Source: Viola odorata
Taxonomy: Eukaryota > Streptophyta > Magnoliopsida > Malpighiales > Violaceae
NCBI GenBank assembly: GCA_963691705.1
Contig: OY829544.1
Coordinates: forward strand, 4,719,501 to 4,783,500
Reading direction: 5' to 3'
DNA length: 64,000 nt
The notes under the pieces are model-generated. The model made no database searches. It saw nothing but the letters and a program-made list of their open reading frames with translations, and was not told the origin of the DNA. The position numbers were made by a program, and so were the translations under genes. Shown piece by piece: positions 43,034 to 55,383 of the stretch (position 1 is its first letter; each line of letters starts with the position of its first letter).

Positions 43034-45850
43034 AATATGTTTTCCTTTATAGCTATATAGATGGCATGTTAAAAAAACGAGGTTCATAAGTATATATATA
43101 TAAGTTAGTTAGATATATTATTAATTTCTTATTATTTAAATAAAAGACACATTATTTCAATTATTTAGTTTTCATTATTTGGTTTTAAAATATTTCTATT
43201 TTTTTAATATATATAAAGAGTGGTTTTAAAGCCTTACAAAACGAAAATGGGAAAAACCTATAATCTCTGTCACCAACGAGAAGAAGCGAAATTCTGCCGC
43301 TGAAAAGGATCGTGAATGACTTCATGTTAGATTTTAATGTATTAATTAAAATAATAATTAGATAAATATATAAATTTAGGGTGGTGGTGCAAAACATTAT
43401 TGTAAAATTATAGTTCTTTTTTATTTTTTTTCTTAAATGAAAGAAATTCTTATAAAATAAAATTTAGAATTACCCTATATTTATTACATTTTTTCTCTAT
43501 TCTTTTTAAAAAATGATTTATGTTACATTTAAATTATGTAATTAGATAAATATAAATATTTTTCTTAAATGATTTAATGTATTAATTAAACTAATAATTA
43601 GATAAATATATAAATTGAGGATGGTGGTAAAAAAAATTAATATTAAAATTATGTAATGATATTGTAAAATTAATGGTTCGTTTTTTAATTTATTTTATTT
43701 AAAAGAAAAAGAGATTCTTATGAAAGGTATTTTAGATTACTCTATATGTGTTACAATTTTTTTTTCTATTATTTAAAAAAAGTAATATTATGTTAAAATT
43801 GTAACTTTTAAATAACTATATGGTTTGAATCAGATGTCTTCTAAATGATGATCTAGAATAGAGAAAGCAACGATTGAGAATAGAGAAAGCAACGATTGAG
43901 CAGTTACCCGACATTAATATAGGACTTCCGTTACAGTGAGCTCATTGCATTGTCTATTATTTATAAAAAGTAATTACACCCATATAATTTACATTGAGTA
44001 AAATGGTAAATTTCTTTTAAATTTGCATTAAAAGATGGAAAACGACATATAATTTGGACCAACTTTCAATATCTAAAATAACATTTAATAAAATACGAGT
44101 ATCATTCAATATTTGTTTTCTTTTCCTCTTTTTCAAATATAATTAAATATCATAAAATCTCTTTTCTTTTGAAAACCCGGGATCTGTGTTTTCATAAACC
44201 AATGTGATTTGTATTTTTTGTTTGTTTGTTTGTTTTTAAGTAACTGTATTATGATTTTTGTGAGGCTGCGCCGCTGAGGCCCTGGCCCATATTCATAGGG
44301 AGAAAGGGAAAGAGAACGGTTGTTAATAAAGTATATCCTTGAAATCCTTGAACTTCTGAATGAATCTGTGAACTGTAAATCTAGAAAGAAAAAATGAAAG
44401 GAGAAAGGGAACTGTTGTTAATAAAGTATATCCTTTTCTGGAGTGTTTGCTACCATGACTTCAATTAATGAAAATTGTGGTTACTTGCACTGATCTTATC
44501 CATTGGATTAAAATGGGAGAACTTCAGCCATTGATATATTTGGGAGATATAATAGTTTTTTTGTTAGCAAATGAGTATGCAACTTTATCTAACGGAAAAT
44601 GTAACTTTTATATTTCGTAAATATATATTTAAGTCATCGTAAATTTACTTATACTTATGTAATTACGAGAATAGAATAATATTACAAAAATTATAAGATT
44701 CATGGCACAAATATATGCATAATTAGCTTAAATTTATTGTGATTATGAAATTAAAATATATAAAAGTTTAGGGTTTGAGATTTAAGACATTTAATGACAC
44801 TATAACAATACAAAACATATATTAAGTTAACTATATATTATACACACAATTTTTTAATGACTTAGTGTACGTACAAGTTTAAAATTTAGGGTAAAATATT
44901 ATAATAATTGATCCGAACGTTGGATTGAGCTGAAATTTGGCATGTAAGTTTCAATTATGATTTGAATTTAAATCCCTTCTAATTTGTACTTTTATTAATA
45001 TTAATTAAAAATTAATTCATATTAATTTTTAGTAATTCAGATTAGTTATTAAGTTATTTTCATGAAATTGTAAAGAAATTATTAAGAAATATATATTAAT
45101 TAGAATTGAACATAAATTTTAATTAATATATTAACTCATTTTAACTAATATGAATTACTAAATTATTAAAATAATATGATTTTTATCCGACCCTTAGATC
45201 AGTCAGTAAACTATTTCTCTCCAACTTTAGTACTCTTGAGACCTGAGGATAAAGTTTTCAAATCTTTTATAACGAAAAACGGGCTTGCTGTGTGTTGGGC
45301 TTGGATGGGCTTAGACTTGATGGGCTGAGAATACTTGAGCTTGAGCAACGAGTTGGCCCTCCACCATTAAGCTTGTGTTAATAAACTCATCATGGACCTA
45401 AATAATAGACGTGAAATATAATCGCACCAATATTTTCTTTCACAGTGGAATAAACTTTTATGTTACTTACATGGACCATGAAATATAAAATGTGTTGCAT
45501 TGTGGACCAATTTTTCATCGAAACATGAGATTTTCTTTGGAAAATAAAATGTGAAGGGATTAAAAGTGTCGGATTGTCTCTTTGCAATTTATTTATTTTT
45601 TACTTATTTTTAAAGATTTTTTTACAAGAACATTATTTTTAATTAAAAAAGTATTCAATATAAATGTTTAATTTTTTAAATATAATTGTATTAATTAGAA
45701 AAATTAGGGGCTAAATTAAGAAATTGAAAGGTTAGAAAGTTTTTTGCATTTAACCAATAGTTCGAAAGTTCAATACTTATTATCTTAAAAAAAAATATAC
45801 CAAAATGATATATCGATATATTTGGTATGACCGGTATGAGATTGACAAAG
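43034..45850. other. Long AT-rich intergenic region
   Basis: No supportable gene. There is some internal repetition: TTAATGTATTAATTAAA with ATAATTAGATAAATATA recurs near 43336 and 43573, and AGGGAAAGAGAACGG with TGTTAATAAAGTATATCCTT recurs near 44304 and 44404. Confidence 0.4.
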
Positions 45851-46376
45851 TGGCCGTTTGGTGTTGAGGGTTGGGTACCCAACCCAACTTTTCTCAACCC
45901 AAAACGGAGGTTTGGGTGTTTGGGAAAAAAATTGCACTGGGTTTCTTTCTTTTAGAAGCCCAGTTCCAAAGCCAGGCCAATTGGCCTTGCCTTGCTTTGC
46001 CTCGCGCCAGAGCATTTTGCTCCAGCCAGCCAACCTGAGTCAGGTTTGGCCTTCTCTTTTTCCTTTTTTTTTTCTTTTTCATTTCATTTTAATTTTTTTA
46101 CTTTATATAACCAACAAAATAAATTAAAAATTAGCACAATAAAATCTTTATCTCAAGATAATTCTAAATCTACTTTTCCTATTTTTTTAATTTTTTGAAA
46201 ATGAGTTTATACTCCAATGTTTTCCCACCCAACTTTTTTACCAAACACTTCAGGTATCTTACAACACTTTTTACATTTTTTACCAAACAACACACTCCGT
46301 TTCTCAAAAATCATTTTCTCACCTAATTTTTTTCCACCGAATTTTTTCCAATAGAACCGCAATACCAAACAGACCC
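45851..46376. mobile_element. Tourist-like MITE, inverse copy of the one at 7650-8189
   Basis: The right end CCAAACAGACCC is the reverse complement of the GGGTCTGTTTGG start of the other copy; the left end is GGCCGTTTGG. The AT-rich core (46060-46180) is the inverse of 7861-7960. No clear TAA duplication is left at this copy. Confidence 0.65.
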
Positions 46377-48049
46377 AAAAAACATTATTGGCATCTCCAA
46401 CCACGATCAGTGCCCATTATTTGTGTAATTTTTTAATTGGGTGAGCCTTAATCAAACAAGAAGAGAATCATAGCCATTGATTCTCCAATCAAACCAAGTG
46501 GAAGTGATCTCCACTCTCCAGATGGAAGTAAAAACTTACTACTTATATTTCTCCAAAGCTGGCCCCGCAAGCCAGCTGTCTTAGACTAACAGTATAAATG
46601 GCAAACCTTCTCTCTTTTTTCATTTTTTTCTTCAAAAAATAATAATATCAGAAAACATAAAAATAAAAGGTTTTCTAAGCAGTTTTGAATGCATTGAGGC
46701 CCCATGGGCCCATTTACTTCTCTTCTTTTTTCTCACTTTTATAAAGCAGAGAAAATTTGCAAATGAAGTTTCTCATCATTTCTAAGACATTATTAGCTCT
46801 TTTGATTTATTTATTATCTATCTTTACCATACACGTGTATAAATCCCTTAGCAATTATGGGCCAAACCAAACACCACTTTAAAAAAAAATAAAAAAATTA
46901 CAAACAGTATTTACTGGAATTTGAACTCCAATTATCATATAGTATTAACTTTTATCAAAAGAGTAAAAGAAAACATTTGATCGAAAAATTGAACTACACA
47001 TACTTATCTCTAAATTTACAAAATTAATTAGACTAATTATATTTGTATCGAATTGATTTACTATCGCGTAAATTACTCTGATCAATAGTATATTTTTTTG
47101 TTAAATATTAGCTTGAAATATTAAATATAGGCTTAAATTGATAGTCGGGTAGTGGCCTGTTAGATATGACCACAAAGGCCTATGTCAGCACACAAGCATC
47201 CTAATTTTTGTAGAACTTATATTACATGTGCTAGAAGGTTGAAATCGTGTATGAGTCTTCTAGACTTATTTTATTGTGGCAGAGTAGAACTAAAGATTGT
47301 AGCCAAGTAGGATTTTATGAAAATTTAGAATAGTATAAATTAAATAGGGCCTATTTCCTTACTAAATAGAGAGTCTCAATAGTATTAATTTTTTCTTGAG
47401 TTATATTTTATATTTTGATTATCATAGTGAAATTTACTCGTAATTTTTTAGCGGCGAAAATTCTCCACGTTAAAACATCACAACATTTGTTTCACACGTA
47501 ACCACGAAGGGAGCTATATCCTCCTGTTGAGGTGGTTGGTGAGATTACGTATTTAACAAAAGAGAGATTTGTGTTTTTTTTTTCCAAAAAAAAGAAAATA
47601 GTGTTGGTGGAAGGGTCAACGCCGCCTCCGCGGGTGGGCAACTTGCGAAATTGGTGGTACTACTACTACACAACAATTTTAGGTAATGCGGTCCCATCAT
47701 AGGAAAATGCCACTCACGCACCCAGTTGCATTGCATGCATGACATGCCAGTACCGATCGATCCATGGCAACAAATCCAATTAGGAATAAGTTGTCCAGAT
47801 ACCTGTACCCGTACCTTCTAATCGAGCTGGATTCAGTTTCTTCTTCTGTCCTCAGGTTCTTTAATTTTTGTAAGAATATTAGGGCAGCTGTATAAGCCAA
47901 TAATAATATTTTATATTATGTAAAAAAATGTACACTCTTTTCAAAATTAAAAATTGTTTGAAATTTTACCATTGTGTTGTGTATACGAAATAATTGATAA
48001 AATAATAAACCTACCTTTTTTTACATAAGAAAGAAAAAAAAGAGTAAAT
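46377..48049. other. Intergenic
   Basis: No gene was found. Short open frames around 47545-47900 have no recognisable content. Confidence 0.4.
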
Positions 48050-48430
48050 TACGCCCGAATGTGTAGAAACACCCGGTATATCTCTCATAAGATTAAAATA
48101 TGCTTAAAAAGAAGCGAGCCAAATTGGCTAAAATGTTTACAACCAAATTAGCTTCTTTATAAACATGCATCACGTGAACTTCCCACATGTTAGATGCAAA
48201 AGACTACGAATGGCATCCACCAACATCACGTAAGCTTGAGAAATCGGAGAGGAACCAGTACTACACTTTTATTGTCGACGTAAAGAATTATTTGTGCCAA
48301 CCAAGCCATCAAACTTCTTGAAGACTCAGGTAGACGCTCCATAACTTAGCTTTGAAAGTATTACATACCCCCAAAGCGCCGAGAGACCACCAAGTCTCAC
48401 GAAAAACAGCCCTCGCTGTATAAGCTTCCA
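48050..48430 (-). pseudogene. RNase H-like (RVT_3) remnant of a LINE
   Basis: On the minus strand broken frames give FKAKLWSVYLSLQ, then after several stops WEVHVMHVYKEANLVVNILA. These match the start and end of the RNase H domain found at the C-terminus of plant L1-type LINE proteins (ELW.V..GL ... V.HVYREAN.VAD.LAN). It is heavily decayed, with stop codons and frame changes. The upstream reverse transcriptase part is not visible. Confidence 0.6.
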
Positions 48431-49804
48431 TCAGATATTAAAATAAGCAGAAGATTATTATTAAAAAGTCACGAGAACATGACAAGGAGTACAAAATCGA
48501 GGAGGAGACATAGCTCGCCTAAGAAACAGAGACTAATGCAGTACCCCAAGTAACTAACCAAGCGAAGAATCAGCATTTGCAACCCGTTATAAATATAGGG
48601 GAATGACAGATTCTTACTTTCTGAGAATCTATGCTTTTATTACAAGCAACATTTTATTAGTATTTTTAGAATATTAATTTATATTATTTTATAGACGGAG
48701 GTGAGGTACGTATATTAATATTTTGAATTTTGCACTCAAATTAATGTAATAATTTGGATCCTTATTTTATTTTTGGACCATGTACTTAGGATTTTGTACT
48801 ATTAAACTAGACCCTGGCTCTAATGTTGTGCTGCATTAGTTGTCCACCTGGTATTTTTTATTACTTTTTTTTATGTGGCATGACATGTTACATTTAGTAA
48901 GTTTTTAAAAAAATAAAGAAAAATAAGTTTTAAAAGTGATGCAATTTTTTAAAGAATTATAAACATTGGAAAAAATTGAAAAGAATAAAAAATCCAAAAG
49001 AATAAGAAAAAAAAATTAAAAAGTGAGAATTTTTTTAAATAATATAAAAGTTAAAGATATTAAAAAATGGAAATATTTTTTGAAAATTAATACAAATCGA
49101 AAAATGACAAAAAAAATCCAGAAAAACTAATAAAAAGGAGATAAAATTAAACAAAATTGTTGAAAATTTTAAAAAAATCAAAAAATAAAAATAAAAATAA
49201 AAATCCTGAATGTAATGTGAAGGTATTTGATGATTAATTACTCCAAAATTAGACAAACAAAGAGTAGGTTAAAACTAATTTAAATTAAATAGTAAGAAAG
49301 TTTCAAACAGTCGTTATGTAATTAAAAGACATGTCATTCATGCCTACATTTGAAGTACATATTAGATTCAAGCACCTACAAGAAGAGAAGCACAAGGTTG
49401 TGGGTTGCCATGACGATCAGGTTTGTTTTCAATTCTAGCAGAAGAACAACACCATAAAGGATGTTAGTCCTTTTTCCAAATTAGGTTAATTGATCGTTTT
49501 GCTGATAATAGAGATTCGAATTCAGACTCGAATATCAACTCCGATGATTTCCGCGAGCATTGGAATTAATTTATAGCTGTCGGCTGTGTGGTCTTTACCA
49601 AACAAATGTGGAGACTTTAACAGCCATACTTGCAACTGTAATCTTCATCTTGAAAACATTTAATTTTGTCCTTTTGATCAAATCAACACAACAAATTGCT
49701 CATGATTGCAAGTTTTGTTCTCATCTGCACTGTTGTTATAAGAAAACAAAGTAATTAAGAATTTTCTTTCTGGTAAGCCATCACCTTCGACGCCCGGTAA
49801 TGCA
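48431..49804. other. Intergenic, A/T homopolymer-rich
   Basis: Around 48890-49200 the plus strand is dominated by A-runs (AAAAATAAAAATAAAAAT). No gene is seen. Confidence 0.4.
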
Positions 49805-49812
49805 TGTTTGAA

Positions 49813-50676
49813 TAGGGCTGCCCATTCGGGTTTTCCGAATTTCCGAATTCCGAATTAGAGAAATTCGGGTTTTCCGAAATTTGGATTTTCCAACCCATTC
49901 CGAACCGAATAAAAATGTTTCCGAACTCGAATTTCCGAATTCATAATTTCGGAAATTTCGGAAAACCCGAAATTTCCGAAATTTCCGAAATTATGAATTG
50001 AGACAATTCAATCCACCACCTGTATGAAATTCAATCCACTACCAATTCAATCCACTGACATACAACACAATTCAACAAATTATACAAACAAGTGATCTCG
50101 GCGAACACAGGAAAGCAGAGAGGGAGTAGAAAGGGCGAGGAAGAAGCAAAGGGCGAGGAGGAGGGCGGATCTGGTCGGAGGAGGGAAGCTTGAGGTTGTG
50201 GCCGCTGTGTGGTCCGAGAGGGAGAGGGAGAGGGAGGATCTGGTCGGAGGAGGGAGGCTTGAGGCTGTGGCCGCTGTGTGGTCCGAGAGGGAGAGGGAGA
50301 GGGAGGATCTGGTCCGAGGAGGGAAGCTTGAGGTTGTGGCCGGGCGGCCGCTGTGTGGTTGTGTTTGGTGAGGGTGGACGGCGGCTGGTTGTGTTTGTTT
50401 GGTGAAGGTGAGGAGAGAATGAGTTAGAGTTTACAATGAAATCGAAAGAGGAGGAAGGAGGATGTTAGGTTATTGCCAATAGCCTAAAACGGCGTCGTTT
50501 TAGACTTGAAAATTTCGGGTATTTCGGAAACCCGAAATTTTCAAAACCAATCCCATTCCGTTCCGAATTAAATTTCGGGTATCTAATTCCGAATTTCGAA
50601 TTTCCGAATTCCGAAATTGAAAATTTCGGGTCGGAAAATTCGGAAATTCGGGATTCGGAAGTTTTGGGCAGCCCTA
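49813..50676. mobile_element. hAT non-autonomous element, perfect 8-bp target duplication
   Basis: The ends TAGGGCTGCCCATTCGGG and (inverse) TAGGGCTGCCCAAAACTTCC are inverted repeats. TGTTTGAA is duplicated exactly (49805-49812 and 50677-50684), the hAT signature length. Subterminal regions are dense in AAATTTCCGAAATT-type palindromic motifs. The core has a 69-bp tandem repeat. No transposase is present; movement would need one from elsewhere. Confidence 0.92.
50167..50340 (+). repeat. 69-bp tandem repeat, about 2.5 copies
   Basis: Units start with GGATCTGGTC at 50167, 50236 and 50305. Each holds AGCTTGAGG or GGCTTGAGG, GTGGCCGCTGTGTGGTCCGA and a run of GGGAGA. As 69 is a multiple of three, an open frame with a 23-residue repeat exists by chance; I do not call it a gene. 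Confidence 0.88.
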
Positions 50677-50684
50677 TGTTTGAA

Positions 50685-51221
50685 TATAACTGTGTTAAGG
50701 TGATGGTCATCTTCTACCCTATACATGTACTTTAATTAGATAGAGACCAATCGCTATTTGGTTTCGCTTTTATGAGCGCGCACACAGAATTTGTAGGGCA
50801 GCAGTCACAATAATACTTCTCAAATGAAAAAAAAAGAGCAAGAACTAGAAAACACACCAGTTCGCCTAATTTTTTTCTTTTTTTAAAATAAAATTCTTGA
50901 TAAAAAGAATTGAATGAATTTGGACTAAAGTCAAGTGCCTATTTTTGACTCCCGGATGCATTAATTAGTGATTAAGATAACTCAAAAATACTATTGACCA
51001 ATGTAATTAGGAAAATTCCCTTAATGCTACATCCTATGATCATCTAACACTATTTTATTTCAATTGTTAAATCACTCGTTAATTATTAGATTTGTTTGAT
51101 AGTGGAGATTTCCTAATTTAAGTGACTGCTTATTTGGTGAAAAGGTCATATCATCCATTTTTTTGATAAAACAACGTTTATTGATTAAAGAGTTCAAATA
51201 ATTCGATGTCTGATTAGGTTA
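50685..51221. other. Intergenic
   Basis: No gene or repeat supported. Confidence 0.4.
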
Positions 51222-51223
51222 TA

Positions 51224-51323
51224 CTCCCTCCATATTTCAACAAAAATCGTTTTAGGAACTGAAATTTGAATTAAATTAAATGACGTTTTTTTTCCAAAAC
51301 GACGTTCGTTAGAGTATAGAGAG
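51224..51323. mobile_element. Short Stowaway-like MITE
   Basis: The left end CTCCCTCCATATTTCAAC and the right end (inverse) CTCTCTATACTCTAACGAAC form imperfect inverted repeats. CGTTTT/AAAACG lies symmetrically inside. TA flanks both sides (51222-51223 and 51324-51325). It is 100 bp long. Confidence 0.7.
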
Positions 51324-51325
51324 TA

Positions 51326-52560
51326 CGGATAAAAAAGAAAAAAAAGCATGCGGCCAAAGGACAAAGAGGGAATATTGTGGAAACTCTCTGCTGCCATGAA
51401 CCTGGTCAACAAATAAAACGTTTCTGGCTGCTGAGTGCCGTAGTAGAGTGAGTGGGGGAAGATCGGACGAGAGATGTGTAAGGCTCCAAACATCCACCAC
51501 TATTTACCCTTTGCCCCCCATTGTAAAATAAAATAGCGCGGGATGTACTAATTATTTTACAACATATTATTCTTATATTCATTTTGTAATTATTTATTTA
51601 AAGAAGAAATAAATTCTAACAATTTTATAACTATATTGATTATTAAAATGGCAGTACCAACATTGATTGTAGTAAAATGGTAAAAAACGTGTTCACTTTT
51701 CGTTAAAGTTCCGAATTTAAATCTTAAGAATTGAGAAAATTATATTGAGAGAATCACTACTCTTTAAAAACTCAACGATACGCGAAAAAAAATATATGCG
51801 AAAAAGCAAAATAAAAAGAATGTGACTACCTCTATTAATATTATTCTATAAGAAAAAATTGTCTTCACTTTACCTACTCTTTGAGGCATTTAAAGAAGAA
51901 TCAACAGCAAGTAGTGGATGACAAAACAGTGTCATTAATCAATTATTCACAAAATAAGGAATTGTATAAAATTAGTATGAAAAAATCCCCACCCCTTGAT
52001 TGGTAATTGGCATTTGGTAGAACTTTTTCAAGGCAATTCTCATGGTCAACACTGTCCCATGATGACTGGTGCATTTCATTAAATTCCTGGGTTGCCCTTT
52101 TATGTCCACTTTCTTAAATAAACCCACATGAAAAACAAGTGGAAATAAATAAATAATAATTCCAACATTGTATGTTCACTCAAGCAAGGTGATACACTTG
52201 TGTATTGTATGTTACACAAATGCTTACATTTTAATTTTCTTTCGATATATAAGAATGTCGACGATGAAACTTGAATACGAAATCTTACCACCAAATTATA
52301 ATTTTACCGATACGCTGATATTTTAATTTGAGAATACAAAATTAATAGAAATTTTTAAAAAGTTAAAGAAAAAGAAAGGAAAAAAAATGAAGAGAATAAA
52401 ATGAGGGAAGCAGACAAGAAAACCCCTCTACAAGAAAAAAGACTCCAATACAAAAAAGAAAAGCAGAAACATGAAAGGGATACCAAAACTAGATACCAGC
52501 TAAGGCCCCCTCCTTATTCAATGCGCGTGTACTTCACTCTCCAATCACCAGGAACTGACA
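51326..52560. other. Intergenic; distal promoter of the BED-finger gene at the right
   Basis: No gene is seen. It is A-rich around 52320-52480. Confidence 0.4.
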
Positions 52561-53043
52561 GCCCATGTCAGTAGTATTTTCGTACGTCGGACCGCGCCTT
52601 AACCTCATTTCATTGTTGCAGTTCCCATCAACTTGGCCTCCCTCTTGTCCCCCCCAACCCCCACTCTCACTCTTCCTCTGCGCGTGTCCACGCGCCACCA
52701 CCACCCCTCTCACTTTGTTTGAACCACTCCCTCCTCGCTCTTACTTTCCTCACTACTTGCTCATTCCCCTCTTATTTCTCTTCTACCCTTTTTCCTCTCT
52801 TCTTCTTCCTCTTCTTACCCTCTCTTTCTCTCTCAAAGTCACAACATTTTTGAAGTTTCACCCAAAATTAGCACCGACCCATCAAACCTCCATGTCTTCT
52901 CGCCGGAAACCGGAACCCCGGCGGCCTCTGGCGGCGAAATGCAAATCCTGAACATGATTGTTTTCCCATAAAGACCCAACCTGTCACATTTTCTTTTCCT
53001 CACTTGATCATTCCCCTGTTTCTTTCTTTCTTTGTTTCCAAAA
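52561..53043 (+). promoter_or_regulatory. Pyrimidine-rich leader region of the BED-finger gene
   Basis: From about 52620 to 52840 the plus strand is almost all C and T (CCTC, TTCTTC, CTCTCTTTC repeats), typical of plant 5' UTRs and core promoters. It contains a small upstream reading frame at 52892-52951. The transcription start is not visible. Confidence 0.5.
52892..52951 (+). CDS. Possible upstream ORF, 19 aa
   Basis: The ATG at 52892 opens a short, very basic frame MSSRRKPEPRRPLAAKCKS and stops at TGA 52949-52951, 92 bp before the main ATG. A longer in-frame opening from 52565 exists as well. If it is in the mRNA it would reduce translation of the main frame. Its place in the transcript is inferred. 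Confidence 0.35.
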   Translation: MSSRRKPEPRRPLAAKCKS

Positions 53044-55383
53044 ATGGCCACTTCAACAAACACAAGCACCAACAACATAACTTCCCCTGCTGTGGGGGCG
53101 GACGCGGCGGTGGCGGCTGCTGCTGGAGGGACGGCTGATGAGCTGACGGCGAAGGTGGTGCACAAGAGATATGACGGTCTTGTAATGGTGAGAACCAAAG
53201 CTATTAAGGGTAAAGGCGCGTGGTATTGGGCTCATTTAGAACCTCTGTTAGTTCACAACACCGACACTGGACTTCCTAAAGCAGTGAAGCTTCGCTGCTC
53301 CTTATGCGACGCCGTCTTCTCTGCCTCCAATCCTTCTCGTACTGCTTCCGAGCATCTCAAGCGCGGCACGTGTCCTAACTTCAATGCCCTCCCAAAACCC
53401 ATTTCCTCTGCTCCTCCTTCTATCATGCCTCCTCTGTCTTCCCCTCCTTCTAGTGCCTCTGTCTCTGTTTTGCAGCAGAGCAACCGTAAACGACCGGTCG
53501 GTTCAAGCTCTGGATACCAAGTAGCAGCCACGTACCAAGCGAGCCCTCTTGCTGTTGTTGACCCATTAAGGTTTTCTGGTGAGTTAGCTGTTCTGCCACA
53601 TCAGCAGCAGCAGCATTTGATGCTGTCCGGAGGGAAAGAGGATTTAGGGGCATTAGCTATGTTGGAGGATAGTGTGAAGAAGCTGAAGAGCCCTAAAACT
53701 TCACCTGGACAGGCTTTGAGTAAGTCCCAGATTGACTGTGCCTTGGATTACTTGGCTGATTGGGTGTATGAGTCTGGTGGGTCAGTGTCGTTTTGGAGTT
53801 TGGAGCATCCCAAGTTCAGGGCTTTCTTGAATCAAGTTGGGTTGCCAGGGGTTTCAAGGAGGGATTTTAGTGGGGAGAGATTGGATGTTAAATATGAACA
53901 AGTGAAGGCAGAATCCGAGGCAAGGATTCGAGATGCTATGTTCTTTCAGATTGCGTCGGATGGTTGGAAAGTGAAGCGCTATGATGGGTTTGGTGGAGAA
54001 GTGAATTTGGTAAACTTAACGGTCAATTTGCCTAATGGAACTAGTTTGTACAGGAGAGCTGTGTTTGTTAGTGGCTCAGTGCCTTCTAAGTATGCAGAGG
54101 AGGTTTTGTGGGAGACGCTAACTGGCATTTGTGGGAATTTTGTGCAACAATGTGTAGGGATAGTTGCAGACAGGTTTAAGGCCAAGGCATTGAGAAATTT
54201 AGAGGATCAATATCAATGGATGGTTAATCTTTCTTGTCAGTTTCAAGGTTTCACTAGTTTGATCAAGGATTTTGCGAAGGAGCTTCATCTGTTCAAGACT
54301 GTGACAGATAATTGTCTAAAGCTTGCAAGTTTTGTCAATAACACAACGCAGATACGAAATTGCTTTCATAAGTATCAATTGCAGGAGTATGGGCATGCAG
54401 CATTGTTAAGGGTGCCATTATGTGAGTATGGGAAGATGGATTTTGGACCTGTATATGCAATGCTTGAGGATATATTGAGCTCACCTCGAGCTTTACAACT
54501 AGTTTTGCTTGATGAATCGTATAAGATGGTGTCAATGGAGGATCCAGTAGCGAGAGAAGTTGCTGATATGATTAGAGATGTAGGATTTTGGAATGAATTG
54601 GAAGCAGTTTATTCCTTGGTTAAGTTGGTTAAGGACATGGCTCAAGAAATCGAGACAGAGAGACCGTTGGTTGGTCAATGTCTGCCACTGTGGGATGAAC
54701 TAAGAGCAAAAGTCAAGGATTGGTGTTCGAAGTTCCACATTGCAGGAGGACCAGTGGAGAAAGTGATCGAGAGGCGGTTCAAAAAGAATTATCATCCTGC
54801 TTGGGCAGCTACCTATGTGCTTGATCCCCTGTACCTGCTTAGGGACTCAAGTGGCAGGTACCTTCCTCCCTTCAAATGCCTAACTGCTGAGCAGGAAAAG
54901 GATGTGGACAAGCTCATCACCAGGCTTGTTTCTAGGGAGGAGGCTCACATTGCATTAATGGAGCTCATGAAATGGAGAACAGAAGGGCTTGATCCTGTGT
55001 ATGCTAGAGCTGTCCAGATGAAGGAAAGAGATCCAATTACAGGAAAAATGAGACTTGCAAATCCTCAAAGTAGTAGACTTGTGTGGGAGACTTATCTTAC
55101 CGAGTTCAAGTCATTAGGGAAAGTTGCTGTTAGATTAATTTTCCTTCATGCTACCTCATGTGCATTCAAATGCAATTGGTCCTTATTGAGATGGGCATGC
55201 GCTCATGGGCATTCTAGGGTATCCTTTGACAAGGTGCAAAAATTGATATTTATTGCAGCTCATTCCAAACTTGAGAGGCGGGAATTCTCAAGTGATGATG
55301 ATAAGGATGCGGAGCTTTTGGCATTGGCAAATGGTGACGACGATGTATTAAATGAGGTTCTTGTTGATACATCCTCAGTGTAG
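53044..55383 (+). CDS. Domesticated hAT-transposase-like protein with BED-type zinc finger (At1g12380/At1g62870-like)
   Basis: Single-exon frame of 779 aa. The ATG at 53044 (AAAAATGGCC) is preferred; earlier in-frame codons are not ATG. Residues 1-35 are Ala/Thr-rich. Residues 85-110 form a BED-like finger (C85, C88, H104, C110: KLRCSLCDAVF ... SEHLKRGTC). A flexible Ser/Pro/Gln region follows. From about 230 on lies a DUF659/hAT-like body with FFQIASDGWKVKRYDG, LWETLTGICGNFVQQCVGIV and YHPAWAATYVLDPLY. The C-terminal part (CAFKCNWSLLRWACAHGHSR) stands where hAT transposases have the dimerization domain and ends in an acidic tail. There are no terminal inverted repeats around it, the frame is clean, and relatives are kept as host genes in other plants, so I read it as a domesticated DNA-binding protein. 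The exact role is unknown. Confidence 0.82.
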   Translation: MATSTNTSTNNITSPAVGADAAVAAAAGGTADELTAKVVHKRYDGLVMVRTKAIKGKGAWYWAHLEPLLVHNTDTGLPKAVKLRCSLCDAVFSASNPSRTASEHLKRGTCPNFNALPKPISSAPPSIMPPLSSPPSSASVSVLQQSNRKRPVGSSSGYQVAATYQASPLAVVDPLRFSGELAVLPHQQQQHLMLSGGKEDLGALAMLEDSVKKLKSPKTSPGQALSKSQIDCALDYLADWVYESGGSVSFWSLEHPKFRAFLNQVGLPGVSRRDFSGERLDVKYEQVKAESEARIRDAMFFQIASDGWKVKRYDGFGGEVNLVNLTVNLPNGTSLYRRAVFVSGSVPSKYAEEVLWETLTGICGNFVQQCVGIVADRFKAKALRNLEDQYQWMVNLSCQFQGFTSLIKDFAKELHLFKTVTDNCLKLASFVNNTTQIRNCFHKYQLQEYGHAALLRVPLCEYGKMDFGPVYAMLEDILSSPRALQLVLLDESYKMVSMEDPVAREVADMIRDVGFWNELEAVYSLVKLVKDMAQEIETERPLVGQCLPLWDELRAKVKDWCSKFHIAGGPVEKVIERRFKKNYHPAWAATYVLDPLYLLRDSSGRYLPPFKCLTAEQEKDVDKLITRLVSREEAHIALMELMKWRTEGLDPVYARAVQMKERDPITGKMRLANPQSSRLVWETYLTEFKSLGKVAVRLIFLHATSCAFKCNWSLLRWACAHGHSRVSFDKVQKLIFIAAHSKLERREFSSDDDKDAELLALANGDDDVLNEVLVDTSSV

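Noticed and set aside
50190..50405. A 71-codon frame with a 23-residue repeat
   Set aside because: Explained by the 69-bp tandem repeat inside a hAT MITE; no evidence of translation.
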